Positions 16,230-25,710 of a stretch of 64,000 bases of DNA are shown piece by piece. Below the pieces are notes generated by a model. That model did not search any database. It saw nothing but the letters and a program-made list of their open reading frames with translations, and was not told the origin of the DNA. This DNA is from Arcanobacterium sp. (GTDB taxonomy: Bacteria; Actinomycetota; Actinomycetes; Actinomycetales; Actinomycetaceae): positions 1 to 64,000 of the forward strand of contig JALFZJ010000063.1 of NCBI GenBank assembly GCA_022783665.1. Direction: 5' to 3'. Position 1 is the first letter of the stretch. Each line of letters starts with the position of its first letter. Both the position numbers and the translations under genes were made by a program.

Positions 16230-17364
16230 CCAACACGCGATGCTCAGTGCTTCTGGTGCACACCGATGGCTGGAATGCCCACCATCCGCACGGTTGGAAG
16301 CCGAACTGCCGGAGTCCTCCTCGCAGGCTGCCGAGCAAGGAACCGCCGCGCACGCTCTGGCGGAGTGGAAGCTACGCCGCGCCCTCCACGACGCTCCCAC
16401 CACCCGGCCGGTCTCGAACTGGCATGACGCGGAGATGGAGACCCTGACCGAAGACTATGTGGCGTTTGTTCAGGAGCGGCTGCGGGACGTGCGTGAATCG
16501 TGCGCGGATCCGACCGTGCTGATCGAGCAGCGCCTGGATTTCTCGCATGTGGTGCCGGGCGGGTTTGGGACGGGTGACTGCGTGATCATCGCCGAACCCA
16601 TGCTCCAGATCATCGACCTCAAGTACGGCCAGGGCGTCCTGGTTGAGGCTGAGCACAACCCGCAGCTCATGCTCTACGCACTCGGTGCGCTGAACGCGTT
16701 CGGGTCGCTGTATGACATCGACGACGTGGCAGTGACGATCTACCAACCCCGGCGAGCCAACATCTCCACCTGGCACGTCACCGTGGCGGAGCTTGAGGCG
16801 TGGGCGGCCGAGGTCGTGAAACCAACCGCCACGCTCGCAGCTAGCGGGGATGGTGAGTTTGCCTCTGGTGAGTGGTGCCGGTTCTGCAAACTCAACCCAA
16901 CCTGCCGAGCCCGCGCCGATGCCAACCTCGCGCTGGCCAGGCATGAGTTCGCGCCCCCTGCTGAGCTCGACGACGACGAGATCGCGGCTGTACTTGCCCA
17001 GTTGCCGGATCTGAAGGCTTGGGCGGCGGACGTCGAAGCCTACGCATTGTCGCTGGCGGTCAATCAGGGCAAGACCTGGTCGGGTTTCAAGCTCGTCGAA
17101 GGCCGCTCGATCCGCAAATACGCCGACGAGGCCGCTGTCGCCCAGGCCGCTGAGGCTGCCGGGGTCAGCGATATCTACGAGCGCAAGCTCAAGACCATCA
17201 CCGCCCTCGAGAAACAGCTCGGCAAGAAGCGGTTCACCGAACTGTTCGGTGACCTCGTGGTCAAACCTGCAGGCAAACCCGCCCTGGTTCCCGAATCCGA
17301 CAAGAGGCCCGCACTGGAGATCCAGTCAGCAACAGACGAATTCACTCCAATTTCAACGAAGTAA
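16222..17364 (+). CDS. DUF2800 protein, RecB-like PD-(D/E)XK nuclease
   Basis: A 380-residue protein starting MPDQHAMLSASGAHRWLECPPS, the characteristic opening of DUF2800 phage proteins. The nuclease core shows IIDLKYGQGVLVEAEHNPQL (Asp and Glu/Lys positions, about residues 132-152). A Cys cluster WCRFCKLNPTC (about 215) resembles the Fe-S-binding end of AddB/Cas4-like nucleases. The track start at 16150 is too long; ATG 16222 fits the family start and overlaps the previous gene. Its partner DUF2815 follows 25 bp later, as in many phage replication modules. Likely role: recombination or replication-end processing. Confidence 0.82.
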   Translation: MPDQHAMLSASGAHRWLECPPSARLEAELPESSSQAAEQGTAAHALAEWKLRRALHDAPTTRPVSNWHDAEMETLTEDYVAFVQERLRDVRESCADPTVLIEQRLDFSHVVPGGFGTGDCVIIAEPMLQIIDLKYGQGVLVEAEHNPQLMLYALGALNAFGSLYDIDDVAVTIYQPRRANISTWHVTVAELEAWAAEVVKPTATLAASGDGEFASGEWCRFCKLNPTCRARADANLALARHEFAPPAELDDDEIAAVLAQLPDLKAWAADVEAYALSLAVNQGKTWSGFKLVEGRSIRKYADEAAVAQAAEAAGVSDIYERKLKTITALEKQLGKKRFTELFGDLVVKPAGKPALVPESDKRPALEIQSATDEFTPISTK

Positions 17365-17389
17365 CCAATAGAAAGAAGGTAAGACAAGC

Positions 17390-17941
17390 ATGTCTACAAC
17401 TAATCCGACCCGCGTGGTCACCAATGAGGTCCGCCTCTCCTACGCCAACATTTTCGAAGCCAAGAGTATTCAGGGTGGTAAGCCCAAGTACTCCGTGTCG
17501 CTCATCATCCCGAAGTCCGACACCGAGACCTTGGCCAAGATCGAGCGGGCCATCGATGCCGCAATCGATGCTGGTATCGGCAAGTTTGGTGGCAAGCGCC
17601 CGAACAAGGCTGCCCTCAAGCTGCCGCTGCGTGACGGCGACATCGAGCGTGACGACGAAGCGTATGCGGATGCGATGTTCGTCAACGCCAACTCCACCAC
17701 ACCACCCCAGGTCGTCGGCACCGACCTGCAGCCGATCCTTGATGCGAGCGAGGTGTATTCGGGCTGCTACGCCCGCGTCTCCATCTCCTTCTATGCGTTC
17801 AACACGAACGGGAACAAGGGTATCGCGTGCGGGCTGGGCAACATCCAGAAGCTCCGCGACGGCGAACCCCTCGGCGGCAACCGCATCAGCGCTGAGGACG
17901 ACTTCGGGGCCTTCACAGCCAGCGACGACTTCCTCAACTAG
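17390..17941 (+). CDS. DUF2815 protein, probable single-stranded DNA-binding protein
   Basis: A 183-residue protein with the family pattern: RVVTNEVRLSYANIFEAKSI, KYSVSLIIPKSDTETLAKIE, then VVGTDLQPILDASEVYSGCYARVSISFYAF and an acidic C-terminus (DDFGAFTASDDFLN). DUF2815 proteins accompany phage family A polymerases and DUF2800 nucleases and are thought to be SSB-like. The acidic tail is like those of SSBs that recruit partners. The Shine-Dalgarno GAAAGAAGG precedes the ATG. Confidence 0.83.
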   Translation: MSTTNPTRVVTNEVRLSYANIFEAKSIQGGKPKYSVSLIIPKSDTETLAKIERAIDAAIDAGIGKFGGKRPNKAALKLPLRDGDIERDDEAYADAMFVNANSTTPPQVVGTDLQPILDASEVYSGCYARVSISFYAFNTNGNKGIACGLGNIQKLRDGEPLGGNRISAEDDFGAFTASDDFLN

Positions 17942-17957
17942 AAGAAAGGTAACAACC

Positions 17958-18149
17958 GTGTTTTGGACTGTTTTTAACGCCATCACTCTTGCACTGTGGG
18001 TGTATGTGCTGATCCCGTTCTACGTAGTGTGGTTCGTTGAATGGCTGAAGGATAAGCGCGCGATCTGCAAGGACCGCCAGCGCATTGACCAGCTCATGGC
18101 TGATGCCGAGGCTGAGCGCGAGCAGTACCGCACGCCCACCAACCCATAA
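17958..18149 (+). CDS. Small single-pass membrane protein
   Basis: A 63-residue protein, GTG start at 17958 with AAAGG 8 bp ahead. It has one hydrophobic segment (ITLALWVYVLIPFYVVWFV, about residues 8-26) and then a charged tail with coiled-coil character (KDRQRIDQLMADAEAEREQ). The ORF track buries it in a longer shadow frame (17424-18149). It lies 16 bp behind DUF2815 and just before a strong hairpin. Function unknown. Confidence 0.6.
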   Translation: MFWTVFNAITLALWVYVLIPFYVVWFVEWLKDKRAICKDRQRIDQLMADAEAEREQYRTPTNP

Positions 18150-18161
18150 ATCATCACCCCT

Positions 18162-18201
18162 GGCCGGGAGAGCATCCATCACGGTGGGTGTTCTCCCGGC
18201 C
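18162..18201. terminator. Hairpin ahead of the DNA polymerase gene
   Basis: GGCCGGGAGAGCATCC pairs with GGGTGTTCTCCCGGCC around an 8-nt loop (14 Watson-Crick pairs plus two G-T pairs). There is no T-run after it, so it may be an attenuating or RNA-stabilising structure between two parts of the early operon. Confidence 0.5.
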
Positions 18202-18225
18202 CTTACCTCTTGTGGAGCCGTTACC

Positions 18226-20187
18226 GTGCATGAGCTTTTCGTCGATCTCGAAACATTTTCGCCCGTCAATCTCACCAAATCCGGTGTCTACCCGTATGCC
18301 GAAAACCCTGACTTCGACCTTTTGCTGTTCGGTTATTCGATCGACGGTGCTCCTGTCCAGGTGGTTGATCTGGCCTCGGGCGAGTCGCTGCCGGGCGAGG
18401 TTGTGGAGGCGTTGGTGGATCCGGGCGTGGTGAAGTGGGCGTTCAACGCGGCCTTCGAACGCGTCTGCCTCTCAGCCTGGCTTTCCCGCCACCACCCAGA
18501 ACTGATGGCCGCCCGTCGGTTTCTTGACCCTTCCCAGTGGCGCTGCACCATGGTGTGGTCGGCCTACCTGGGATTGCCAATGAGCCTCGAGCAGGCGGCC
18601 GCCGTCCTGAACCTTCCCGTCCAAAAGGATGCAGCGGGTCGGAAGCTCATCACCCAGTTCTGCACCCCAACCAAACCTTCTGTGCTCAACCACGGTGCCA
18701 TACGCAACCCGCCATCATCTGATCCTGCCGGGTGGGAAGCATTCACCGCCTATAACCGCCGGGACGTGGAAGTCGAACTCGCGATCCATGAACGCCTCGC
18801 CGCTTTCCCGATGCCCGAGGCCGAGTGGGACACCTACGCCCTCGACCAGCAGATCAACGACACGGGAATCTTGCTGGATGCCGTGCTTGTGGATAACGCT
18901 GTGGCCTGCGACCGTCAGCACCGAGCAGCAACACTCGCTAGAGCACAGGAGCTCACGGGGCTGGAGAATCCGAATTCGCCGATCCAGCTCAAAGAATGGC
19001 TCGCCACCCACGGCTGCCACATGACCTCACTGACCAAGACCGAAGTCGCCACCGCACTCGAAACAGCGACGGGAGATGTTCGTGAGGCGTTGGAGTTGCG
19101 TGGCGAACTCGCAAAGTCCTCAGTAAAGAAGTACGAGGCGATGCAACACGTCGCCGGGCGTGATGGGCGCGGGCGGGGTTTCCTCCAGTTCTACGGTGCA
19201 GGACGCACCGGCAGATTCGCAGGCCGCCTCGTCCAAGTCCAAAACCTGCCCCGCAACTACCTCCCAGACCTTGACGAGGCCCGGGCACTCGTGCGGACGG
19301 GAAACTTCGACGCAATTGAGCTGCTGTATCCGTCAGTGCCTGACACACTGTCCCAGCTGATCCGCACCGCCTTCATCCCCGCCCCAGGCCACCGGTTCGT
19401 GGTTGCGGATTTTTCGGCGATTGAAGCCCGCGTGATCGCGTGGCTCGCCGGAGAAACCACCACCCTCAAAGCGTTTGAGGAAGGCAAGGATCTGTATTGC
19501 GAGACCGCCAGCAGAATGTTCGGCGTCCCCGTCGAAAAGCACGGCCTCAACGCCGACCTGCGGCAGAAAGGAAAAGTTGCAGTACTCAGCTGCGGTTATC
19601 AAGGCGGCGTCGGCGCGCTGACAGCTATGGGTGCCCTGCGCATGGGGCTCGCCGAACACGAGTTGCAGCCGTTGGTGGATGCATGGCGGGCAGCCAACCC
19701 CAACATCGTCGACCTCTGGGCGCAGATCAATGCCGCCGCGATCGACACGATCTCTACCCGTCAACCGACCCGTGTCGGGCCGCTGACGTTCACGGTGGAG
19801 TCCGGGATCTTCTTCATCGTGCTGCCATCTGGGCGCAGGCTCGCCTACGTAAAACCGAGGTTGGGTGAGAACCGTTTCGGTGGCATCTCCATCCTCTACG
19901 ACGCCGTCACTACCGGACGTAAATGGGGCACCTTGGAGACCTATGGTGGCAAGCTCACCGAAAACATTGTCCAGGCCATTGCCCGCGACCTGCTCGTCTA
20001 CGGCATGCACCAAGTAAGCCAGGCTGGGCATCGGATCGTCATGCATGTCCACGACGAGATCGTCGTCGAAACCGCCACCGCCAGCGTTGAGGAGATCTGT
20101 GGTCTTATGGCCACTGTGCCCGACTGGGCGGACGGACTGCCGCTCGCAGCTGACGGGTACGAGTGCGACTTTTATCGTAAGGACTAA
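18226..20187 (+). CDS. Phage DNA polymerase, family A
   Basis: A 653-residue replicative polymerase. An N-terminal 3'-5' exonuclease is indicated by LFVDLETFS (exo I), FNAAFERVCL (exo II region) and YNRRDVEVEL (exo III). The polymerase part has DFSAIEARVIAWLAGE (motif A, about residue 390), KVAVLSCGYQGG (motif B) and MHVHDEIVVE (motif C, about 606). All catalytic Asp residues are present. The start is GTG 18226 after TGTGGAG, immediately ahead of the exo I motif; the track's 18085 start runs through the upstream hairpin and is rejected. It ends in a 4-bp convergent overlap with a small minus-strand ORF. Confidence 0.92.
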   Translation: MHELFVDLETFSPVNLTKSGVYPYAENPDFDLLLFGYSIDGAPVQVVDLASGESLPGEVVEALVDPGVVKWAFNAAFERVCLSAWLSRHHPELMAARRFLDPSQWRCTMVWSAYLGLPMSLEQAAAVLNLPVQKDAAGRKLITQFCTPTKPSVLNHGAIRNPPSSDPAGWEAFTAYNRRDVEVELAIHERLAAFPMPEAEWDTYALDQQINDTGILLDAVLVDNAVACDRQHRAATLARAQELTGLENPNSPIQLKEWLATHGCHMTSLTKTEVATALETATGDVREALELRGELAKSSVKKYEAMQHVAGRDGRGRGFLQFYGAGRTGRFAGRLVQVQNLPRNYLPDLDEARALVRTGNFDAIELLYPSVPDTLSQLIRTAFIPAPGHRFVVADFSAIEARVIAWLAGETTTLKAFEEGKDLYCETASRMFGVPVEKHGLNADLRQKGKVAVLSCGYQGGVGALTAMGALRMGLAEHELQPLVDAWRAANPNIVDLWAQINAAAIDTISTRQPTRVGPLTFTVESGIFFIVLPSGRRLAYVKPRLGENRFGGISILYDAVTTGRKWGTLETYGGKLTENIVQAIARDLLVYGMHQVSQAGHRIVMHVHDEIVVETATASVEEICGLMATVPDWADGLPLAADGYECDFYRKD

Positions 20188-20414
20188 TCCGCGTACACGC
20201 TCCCCAGGTATTCTCCTACAAGCGCATAGAGTTTGTCAGCGCAGGGACGGGTGTCGGTGCGTACGCGGTATGACCATTCGAAGATCATCTCGTCGTCCAT
20301 CAAATCCAGCAGCGTCATGACTGTTGACTTATCCATGCCCACATTCTTCGGTTCGATTCCTTCAAGCTTCCACGGGGTATACCCGGCTTTCTGATCTGAG
20401 CTAAACATTTCCAC
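20184..20414 (-). CDS. Hypothetical 76-residue protein, convergent to the polymerase
   Basis: The only candidate gene on the minus strand inside the phage module. The sequence looks protein-like (YTPWKLEGIEPKNVGMDKS, LLDLMDDEMIFEWSYRV) with no low-complexity bias, and GGTGGA lies 2 bp before ATG. Its stop overlaps the polymerase stop. No domain recognised. No better frame exists on the plus strand over this 240-bp gap. A small accessory (moron) gene is plausible. Confidence 0.5.
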   Translation of the reverse strand: MEMFSSDQKAGYTPWKLEGIEPKNVGMDKSTVMTLLDLMDDEMIFEWSYRVRTDTRPCADKLYALVGEYLGSVYAD

Positions 20415-20432
20415 CGTCGTCGGCAGTGAAGT

Positions 20433-20484
20433 GAGAGCCGTAAAACTTGTGCGCCAACCGGCGCAATTTGCCTATGTGGCTCTC
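20433..20484. promoter_or_regulatory. Nested inverted repeat upstream of the antirepressor
   Basis: An outer GAGAGCC (20433) pairs with GGCTCTC (20478), and an inner TGCGCCAACCGGCGCA (20450-20465) forms its own hairpin. It lies 15 bp before the antirepressor ATG. It could be a regulator-binding site or a 5' leader structure controlling the gene. Confidence 0.4.
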
Positions 20485-20499
20485 AGGAAGGAGCCGATC

Positions 20500-21267
20500 A
20501 TGGCTGCCACAATTTTGCAGACGTTCACTAGCGATACCTTCGGAACAATCCGAACTATCGAGCAGGAGGGCGCGGTCTATTTCTGTGGCCGGGACGTCGC
20601 CACCGCCCTCGGATACGTCAACACGAAAGACGCTCTGGCACGTCACTGTAAGGGGGTCGTGAAACACTACCCCCTTAACACCGCTGGCGGTATCCAGCAG
20701 GTCAGGTTCATTACCGAGGGTGACCTGTACCGGCTGATCATGTCCTCCAAGCTCCCGGCCGCGCAGCAGTTCGAGGCTTGGGTGGTTGATGAGGTGTTGC
20801 CGACAATCCGCCGCCACGGCATGTACGCGATCGACGAACTCCTGGCCAACGACGAATTCTTTGAGCGGGCAATCGTGCAGCTGCGGGCCGAGCGAGCCAA
20901 GCGGCTGGCCGCCGAACAAGCCTTGCTTGAGGCTGCCCCGAAGATTTCCTACTACGACATCGTGTTGCAGTCAGACTCGTTGCTGACGACGACCGAAATC
21001 GCCAAAGATTACGGGCTTTCGGCGAAGCGGATGAATCAGATTCTGCATGAGCAGGGGGTGCAGTTTCGCCAGTCCGGCCGCTGGTTCCTCTACGCCAACT
21101 ATGCGGAGCAGGGCTACACCCAGTCCAAAACCCACGAGTACAACGAGGGTAAAACCCGCACCCACATGTACTGGACGCAAAAGGGCCGCCTGTTCATCTA
21201 CGACCTGCTGAAGAACCAGCTCGGTCTGCTGCCCGTCATTGAGCAGGACTGCGGTGATGTTCAATGA
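20500..21267 (+). CDS. Phage antirepressor (BRO-N and KilAC domains)
   Basis: A 255-residue two-domain protein. The BRO-N domain comes first: VYFCGRDVATALGYVNTKDALARHC and DLYRLIMSSKLPAAQQFEAWVVDEVLPTIRRHG. The KilAC/ANT DNA-binding domain follows a coiled linker (TTTEIAKDYGLSAKRMNQILHEQGVQFR, YTQKGRLFIYDLLK-like end). Such proteins antagonise the prophage repressor during induction. Start ATG 20500 after AGGAAGGAG; the track's 20431 start runs through the inverted repeat. It overlaps the next gene by ATGA. Confidence 0.88.
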   Translation: MAATILQTFTSDTFGTIRTIEQEGAVYFCGRDVATALGYVNTKDALARHCKGVVKHYPLNTAGGIQQVRFITEGDLYRLIMSSKLPAAQQFEAWVVDEVLPTIRRHGMYAIDELLANDEFFERAIVQLRAERAKRLAAEQALLEAAPKISYYDIVLQSDSLLTTTEIAKDYGLSAKRMNQILHEQGVQFRQSGRWFLYANYAEQGYTQSKTHEYNEGKTRTHMYWTQKGRLFIYDLLKNQLGLLPVIEQDCGDVQ

Positions 21268-21710
21268 CTGCCACTGTTTTGTCGAGCCTGGATGTGGGGT
21301 TTTCGCCCCGCAACACAAAGGGCTACCCCGATCCGACAGCGTTCAAAGCACTGAAAAACGTGCAGCGGGCCGAGTATGGCTACCGGCCCTTGGTCTACAT
21401 CTGCTCGCCCTATTCGGGTGACGTGGAAGCGAACGTAGTACTGGCGCGCGCGTTCTGTGCACATGCCGTAGCTAAGTGCAAGATTCCGTTGGCTCCGCAC
21501 CTGCACTATCCCCAGTTCATGAACGATGATGATCCATCTGAGCGGGAGTTGGCGATGTTCTTCAACCGAATTCTTCTAAGCAAGTGTGAGGCGATCTGGG
21601 TCTACACCGCCCGCGTGTCGGCGGGCATGCGCGTGGAGATCGAGTGGGCACGCCACCTCGACCTACCCGTGAAGTACTTTTCGGCCGATTTTGAGGAGGT
21701 CGCCCTATGA
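21264..21710 (+). CDS. DUF4406/DUF7768-like protein, nucleoside 2-deoxyribosyltransferase fold
   Basis: A 148-residue protein. After an N-terminal lead, LVYICSPYSGDVEANVVLARAFCAHAV and IPLAPHLHYPQFMND followed by CEAIWVYTARVSAGMRVEIEWA match the phage nucleoside-2-deoxyribosyltransferase-like family. It probably acts on nucleotides or phage DNA bases, though the substrate is unknown. It is ATGA-coupled to both neighbours. Confidence 0.75.
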   Translation: MTATVLSSLDVGFSPRNTKGYPDPTAFKALKNVQRAEYGYRPLVYICSPYSGDVEANVVLARAFCAHAVAKCKIPLAPHLHYPQFMNDDDPSERELAMFFNRILLSKCEAIWVYTARVSAGMRVEIEWARHLDLPVKYFSADFEEVAL

Positions 21711-23976
21711 CACCGATGACCATGTACACCGCCACCGTCGTAGGACAACAAAACAATGCCGTCTACCCGAACCGGTATGAGGTCACCACCGTAGCTGATC
21801 TCGAAGCGGTGGCGCGCCTGGATCACGTGGTGGCCGACTATCAGGGCGGACGACGCTCAACGGCCAATTTCCTCAGTTCGAACTGTTTGGTAATGGATGT
21901 GGATAACTCCCACAGCGAGGATCCTGACGAGTGGGTCACCCCAGAATCTCTAGCAGGACTGGTGTCGGGGGTGGGGTTCATGACCGCCACGTCACGCAAC
22001 CACATGCGAGCGAAAAGGGCGCAGTCGGCCAGGCCGCGTTTCCACGTCTACTTCCCCATCACCCCGGTAACGGACGCGGAGGCCTATGCGGGGTTGAAGA
22101 AACAGCTCGCCGCCCGATTCGAGTTCTTCGACCCAAACGCCGTCGACGCGAGCCGGTTCATCTACGGCCACCCCGCCCCTGAAGTCACGAATCACGATGA
22201 CGGCAAGCTGCTTGATGAGTGGCTGGTGGAGGCGGTGGACGCGGACATGTTCGCCGCTTTCGATACTGCGACGCAGGCGATCTCACCAGGGGCACGGAAC
22301 GCCACCTTGTCGCGGTTCGCGGGACGAGTGCTCGTGCGCTACGGGGATAGTCCGCAAGCCCGTGAACTGTTCGACCGCAAAGCCGGGCTGTGCGAACCAC
22401 CCCCACCAGCCCTAGAAGTGGAGAGCATTTGGACCTCGGCGTTGCGGTTCGCCACCAAGGTCGCCACCACTCCCGGATATGTGCCACCAGAGGTGTATGC
22501 CGCGCTCACAGGATTGAAACCGGAGGATTTCACTGATGTGGGGCAGCTGACACGCTCGCTGGCGAATACGCCTCTAAAATCCGCTACTCGCTGGCCACCC
22601 GCTGGCTGGTGTTCGAGGGCGGATTCTGGGTCGAAAACGATCTGTCCGCACAAGGCGTTGCTCAAGAACTGACCGCCCGCCAGCTAGATGAGGCCAACGC
22701 CCACGTTGCTCAAGCGTGGGAACGCATGCAGGCCACGGGCGCTCACCTGGTGATCGCCTCGGCCTCGTCGAAAGCACGCGGCGCAGCCAAACTCTCCGGT
22801 ACCCAAATTGACGCGTTTACCGCTCACGAAGAAGCACTCGCGTACCGCAAGTTCGCGCTCAACCGCAGACTCTCGCGCAATATCACCGCCACACTGCGGG
22901 AGGCCGGGCCGATCCTGCAGGTACGCACCCGCGACCTTGACCAGGATCCCTACCTGCTCAACACCCCGACACCTACCTACGATCTACGCCTCGGGCTCAG
23001 TTCGGGTAGACCAAATGATCCGGCGGATCTGATCACGAAACAGACCAGCTGTGACCCAAGCACTGAGGGTGCCGAGATCTGGGCCGAAGCCCTGGATGTG
23101 TTTTTCCAAGGCGACCAAGAGTTGATTGGATATGTGCAGCGGATTGTGGGGTTGGCGGCGATCGGGCAGGTATTCGTTGAAGCGCTCGTCATCGCCTACG
23201 GGGACGGCCGCAACGGCAAATCCACGTTCTGGAACACGATCGCCCGCGTGCTGGGCAACTACTCCGGCTCGATCTCGGCAGACGCGCTTACCGTCGGGGT
23301 GCGGCGCAACGTCAAACCCGAACTAGCCGAAGCACGCGGAAAACGTCTGCTGATCGCGGCCGAGACCGAGGAAGGGATGCGGCTATCGACCTCGAATGTG
23401 AAACAGCTGGCCTCCACGGACGAAATCTCTGCGGAAAAGAAATTCAAAGACCCTTTCGCCTTCACGCCCTCCCACACCCTCATCCTCTACACCAACCACC
23501 TACCCAGGGTGGGGGCGATGGATGCGGGTATTTGGCGGCGGCTGATCGTCATCCCGTTCGAAGCGAAAATCGAAGGATCTAGCAACATCAAGAACTACGC
23601 CGACTACCTCTATCAGCACGCTGGCGGGGCGATTCTGGCGTGGATCATGGACGGCGCACGCCTCATCCACACAGAGGACTACCACCTCAACCCGCCCCGA
23701 CAGGTCGTGGAAGCGTCAGCGGCATACCGGGAAGACAACGACTGGTTCACCCAATTCCTCGAGGACTCCTGTGACGTCGACCCTGGCCTGTCAGAGCGTG
23801 CGGGCGATCTCTACCAGACCTACCGGGCGTGGGCACAAAACACTGCCGGGTGGGCTCGTCCAATGATGGATTTCAACGCCGCCGTCGAACAAGCTGGTTA
23901 TGTGCGCAAGAAAACCAGAAACGGCATGTTCGTCCACGGTTTAGCCATCAAATCCGAATTCGACACTACCCACTAA
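21707..23976 (+). pseudogene. P4-type primase-helicase, split by a frameshift
   Basis: Two frames together make one phage replication protein. The first (21707-22672) has a primase-like N-terminus: VMDVDNSH (metal-binding DxD) and RPRFHVYFPI. The second has the D5/SF3 helicase: AYGDGRNGKSTF (Walker A), LLIAAETEEG (Walker B region), LILYTNHLP and IWRRLIVIPFEAKI. Homology moves from frame 1 (...FTDVGQL) to frame 2 (...LAGEYASKIRY) at GGGG 22540-22543; one extra G there restores a continuous protein of about 756 residues. It is either a real mutation or a homopolymer sequencing error. The codons around it are otherwise coherent. Confidence 0.85.
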
Positions 23977-23986
23977 GCCACTGAAT

Positions 23987-24086
23987 GTGACGACCGATGA
24001 CGATCAGTTCTATACCCCGCGTAAGGAAAATACAGAGTGTATTTCTCTATAGAAAAGGTATGGATTGACTCGTCACCGGTCGTCAC
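23987..24086. repeat. Paired inverted repeats around an AT-rich core, candidate phage origin
   Basis: GTGACGACCGATGACGA (23987-24003) and TCGTCACCGGTCGTCAC (24070-24086) are inverted copies with one mismatch, and each holds two TGACGA units 10 bp apart. Between them lies an AT-rich 66 bp containing the palindrome AAATAC-AGAGT-GTATTT (24028-24044). It occupies the only sizeable non-coding gap just behind the primase-helicase. Iteron-like sites plus an AT-rich core suggest an origin, or an operator for the genes that follow. Confidence 0.5.
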
Positions 24087-24114
24087 CTCGCACAAACCTC
24101 GAGGTACTACAACC

Positions 24115-24393
24115 ATGAACGAACACCACATCGAACAAGCCCTGAAACACGGCGTTGAGGCGGCTGGCGGGATCTGCTGGAAACTCGTCAGCCCCGGCAC
24201 CAATGGTGTCCCAGACCGCATCTGCATCATGCATGGACGCGTCGTCTTCGTCGAACTGAAAGCACCCGGACGCCAACCCCGCCCCATCCAAGCGCGCCGC
24301 ATGAAGCAACTGACCGATCACGACATGGCCGTGCTCATCGTCGACAGCCTGGCAGGCGTTGAGGAGGTGCTCGATGCACTATCAGCCGCATAA
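24115..24393 (+). CDS. VRR-NUC domain nuclease
   Basis: A 92-residue single-domain nuclease of the PD-(D/E)XK superfamily. The VRR-NUC landmarks are visible: GGICWKLVSPGTNGVPDRICIM (Asp of PD) and VVFVELKAPG (ExK), then a helix and VLIVDSLAGVEEVL. Stand-alone VRR-NUC genes sit beside SNF2 helicases in many phages. Start ATG 24115; its end overlaps the helicase start by 20 bp. It probably acts in replication-fork or Holliday-type structure cleavage. Confidence 0.88.
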   Translation: MNEHHIEQALKHGVEAAGGICWKLVSPGTNGVPDRICIMHGRVVFVELKAPGRQPRPIQARRMKQLTDHDMAVLIVDSLAGVEEVLDALSAA

Positions 24394-25710
24394 CTACCAA
24401 ACCCAGGCCACCCGGTTCATCGAGACCCACCCGCAAGCCGCGATCCTGCTCGGGATGGGACTCGGCAAGACCGTGATCACCCTGACCGCGATCTGGAACC
24501 TCCTGCTGGACTCGTTCCAGGTGCGGCGGGTGTTGATCATCGCCCCACTACGCGTCGCCCGAGACACCTGGCCAGCAGAGGCCGCGAAGTGGGATCACCT
24601 CGCGGGGCTGACGATCGCTATCGCTGTCGGCACCAAAACCGAGCGGCTGGACGCGCTCGCCAGGAACGCGATGGTGACGGTCATCAACCGGGAGAACGTG
24701 CCCTGGCTGGTCAAACAGCTGGGCTCGGCGTGGCCGTTCGACATGGTCGTCATCGACGAGCTCTCCAGCTTCAAGAATCACCGTGCGCAGCGCTTCAAAG
24801 CTCTCACCACAGTGAGGCCGAACATCACACGGATCGTGGGCTTGACTGGTACGCCTGCGAGCAACGGTTTGATGGATTTGTGGGCCGAGTTCCGGCTCCT
24901 TGACGAAGGCAAGCGCCTCGGCAGGTTCATCTCCCACTACCGCAACCGCTGGTTCACCCCCGACAAACGCAACGGTATGCAGGTATTCACTTATAAGCCC
25001 CGCCCGGGTGCTGAGGACCAGATCTATGCTGCGATCGGCGCTATCACGTTGTCGATGCGCACCACCGACCACCTCCAACTGCCTGAACTCACCGTCACCA
25101 CTCAGTCAGTAACGTTGGATGGCAGGGAGCGGGAGGTGTATGAGCGATTGCGGGACGAGATGGTGCTCGACCTCGACGGGCAGATCGTGGACGCGGCGAA
25201 CTCTTGCAGCTCGCCTCGGGAGCGATCTACGACGAACACGGCGATGTCATCGAGGTGCACGACCGGAAACTCGACGCGCTGGAAGACCTCGTAGAGGCAG
25301 CCAACGGTCAGCCCCTACTGGTGGCGTACTGGTACCGACACGACCTGCAACGAATCACCGAACGATTCCCAGAGGCTCAGGAGCTCAAAACCAGTAGCGA
25401 CATCGAGGCGTGGAATGCGCGCCAGATTCCGCTCGCGCTGATCCACCCAGCCTCCGCTGGGCATGGGCTCAACCTCCAAGCCGGTGGCAACCTGCTCATC
25501 TGGTATTCGCTAACCTGGAGTCTCGAGCTGTACCAGCAAGCGAACGCGCGCTTGTATCGGCAAGGCCAGACCAAGCCGGTTACTATTACGCATATTGCGA
25601 CCAAGGATTCGATTGATCAGCGGATTCTGGCGGCACTCGAATCGAAGAACATGACCCAATCGGCGCTCATCGACGCGGTAGCGCAGACCTTGAAAGGAGC
25701 ACACTCATGA
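24374..25710 (+). pseudogene. Phage SNF2/DEAD-type helicase, broken by an internal deletion
   Basis: The N-terminal frame (from ATG 24374) has QTQATRFI, LLGMGLGKTVITL (Walker A), VVIDELSSFKN (DExx box) and GLTGTPASNG (motif III). The C-terminal helicase lobe continues in another frame from about 25204: LASGAIYDEHG, then ARLYRQGQTKPVTITHI (motif VI). At the junction (DAANS to LLQLASG, about 25195-25205) several residues usually present in the family are missing as well as the frame shifting. This points to a small deletion of a length not divisible by three. It is more than a single miscalled base. Confidence 0.83.
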
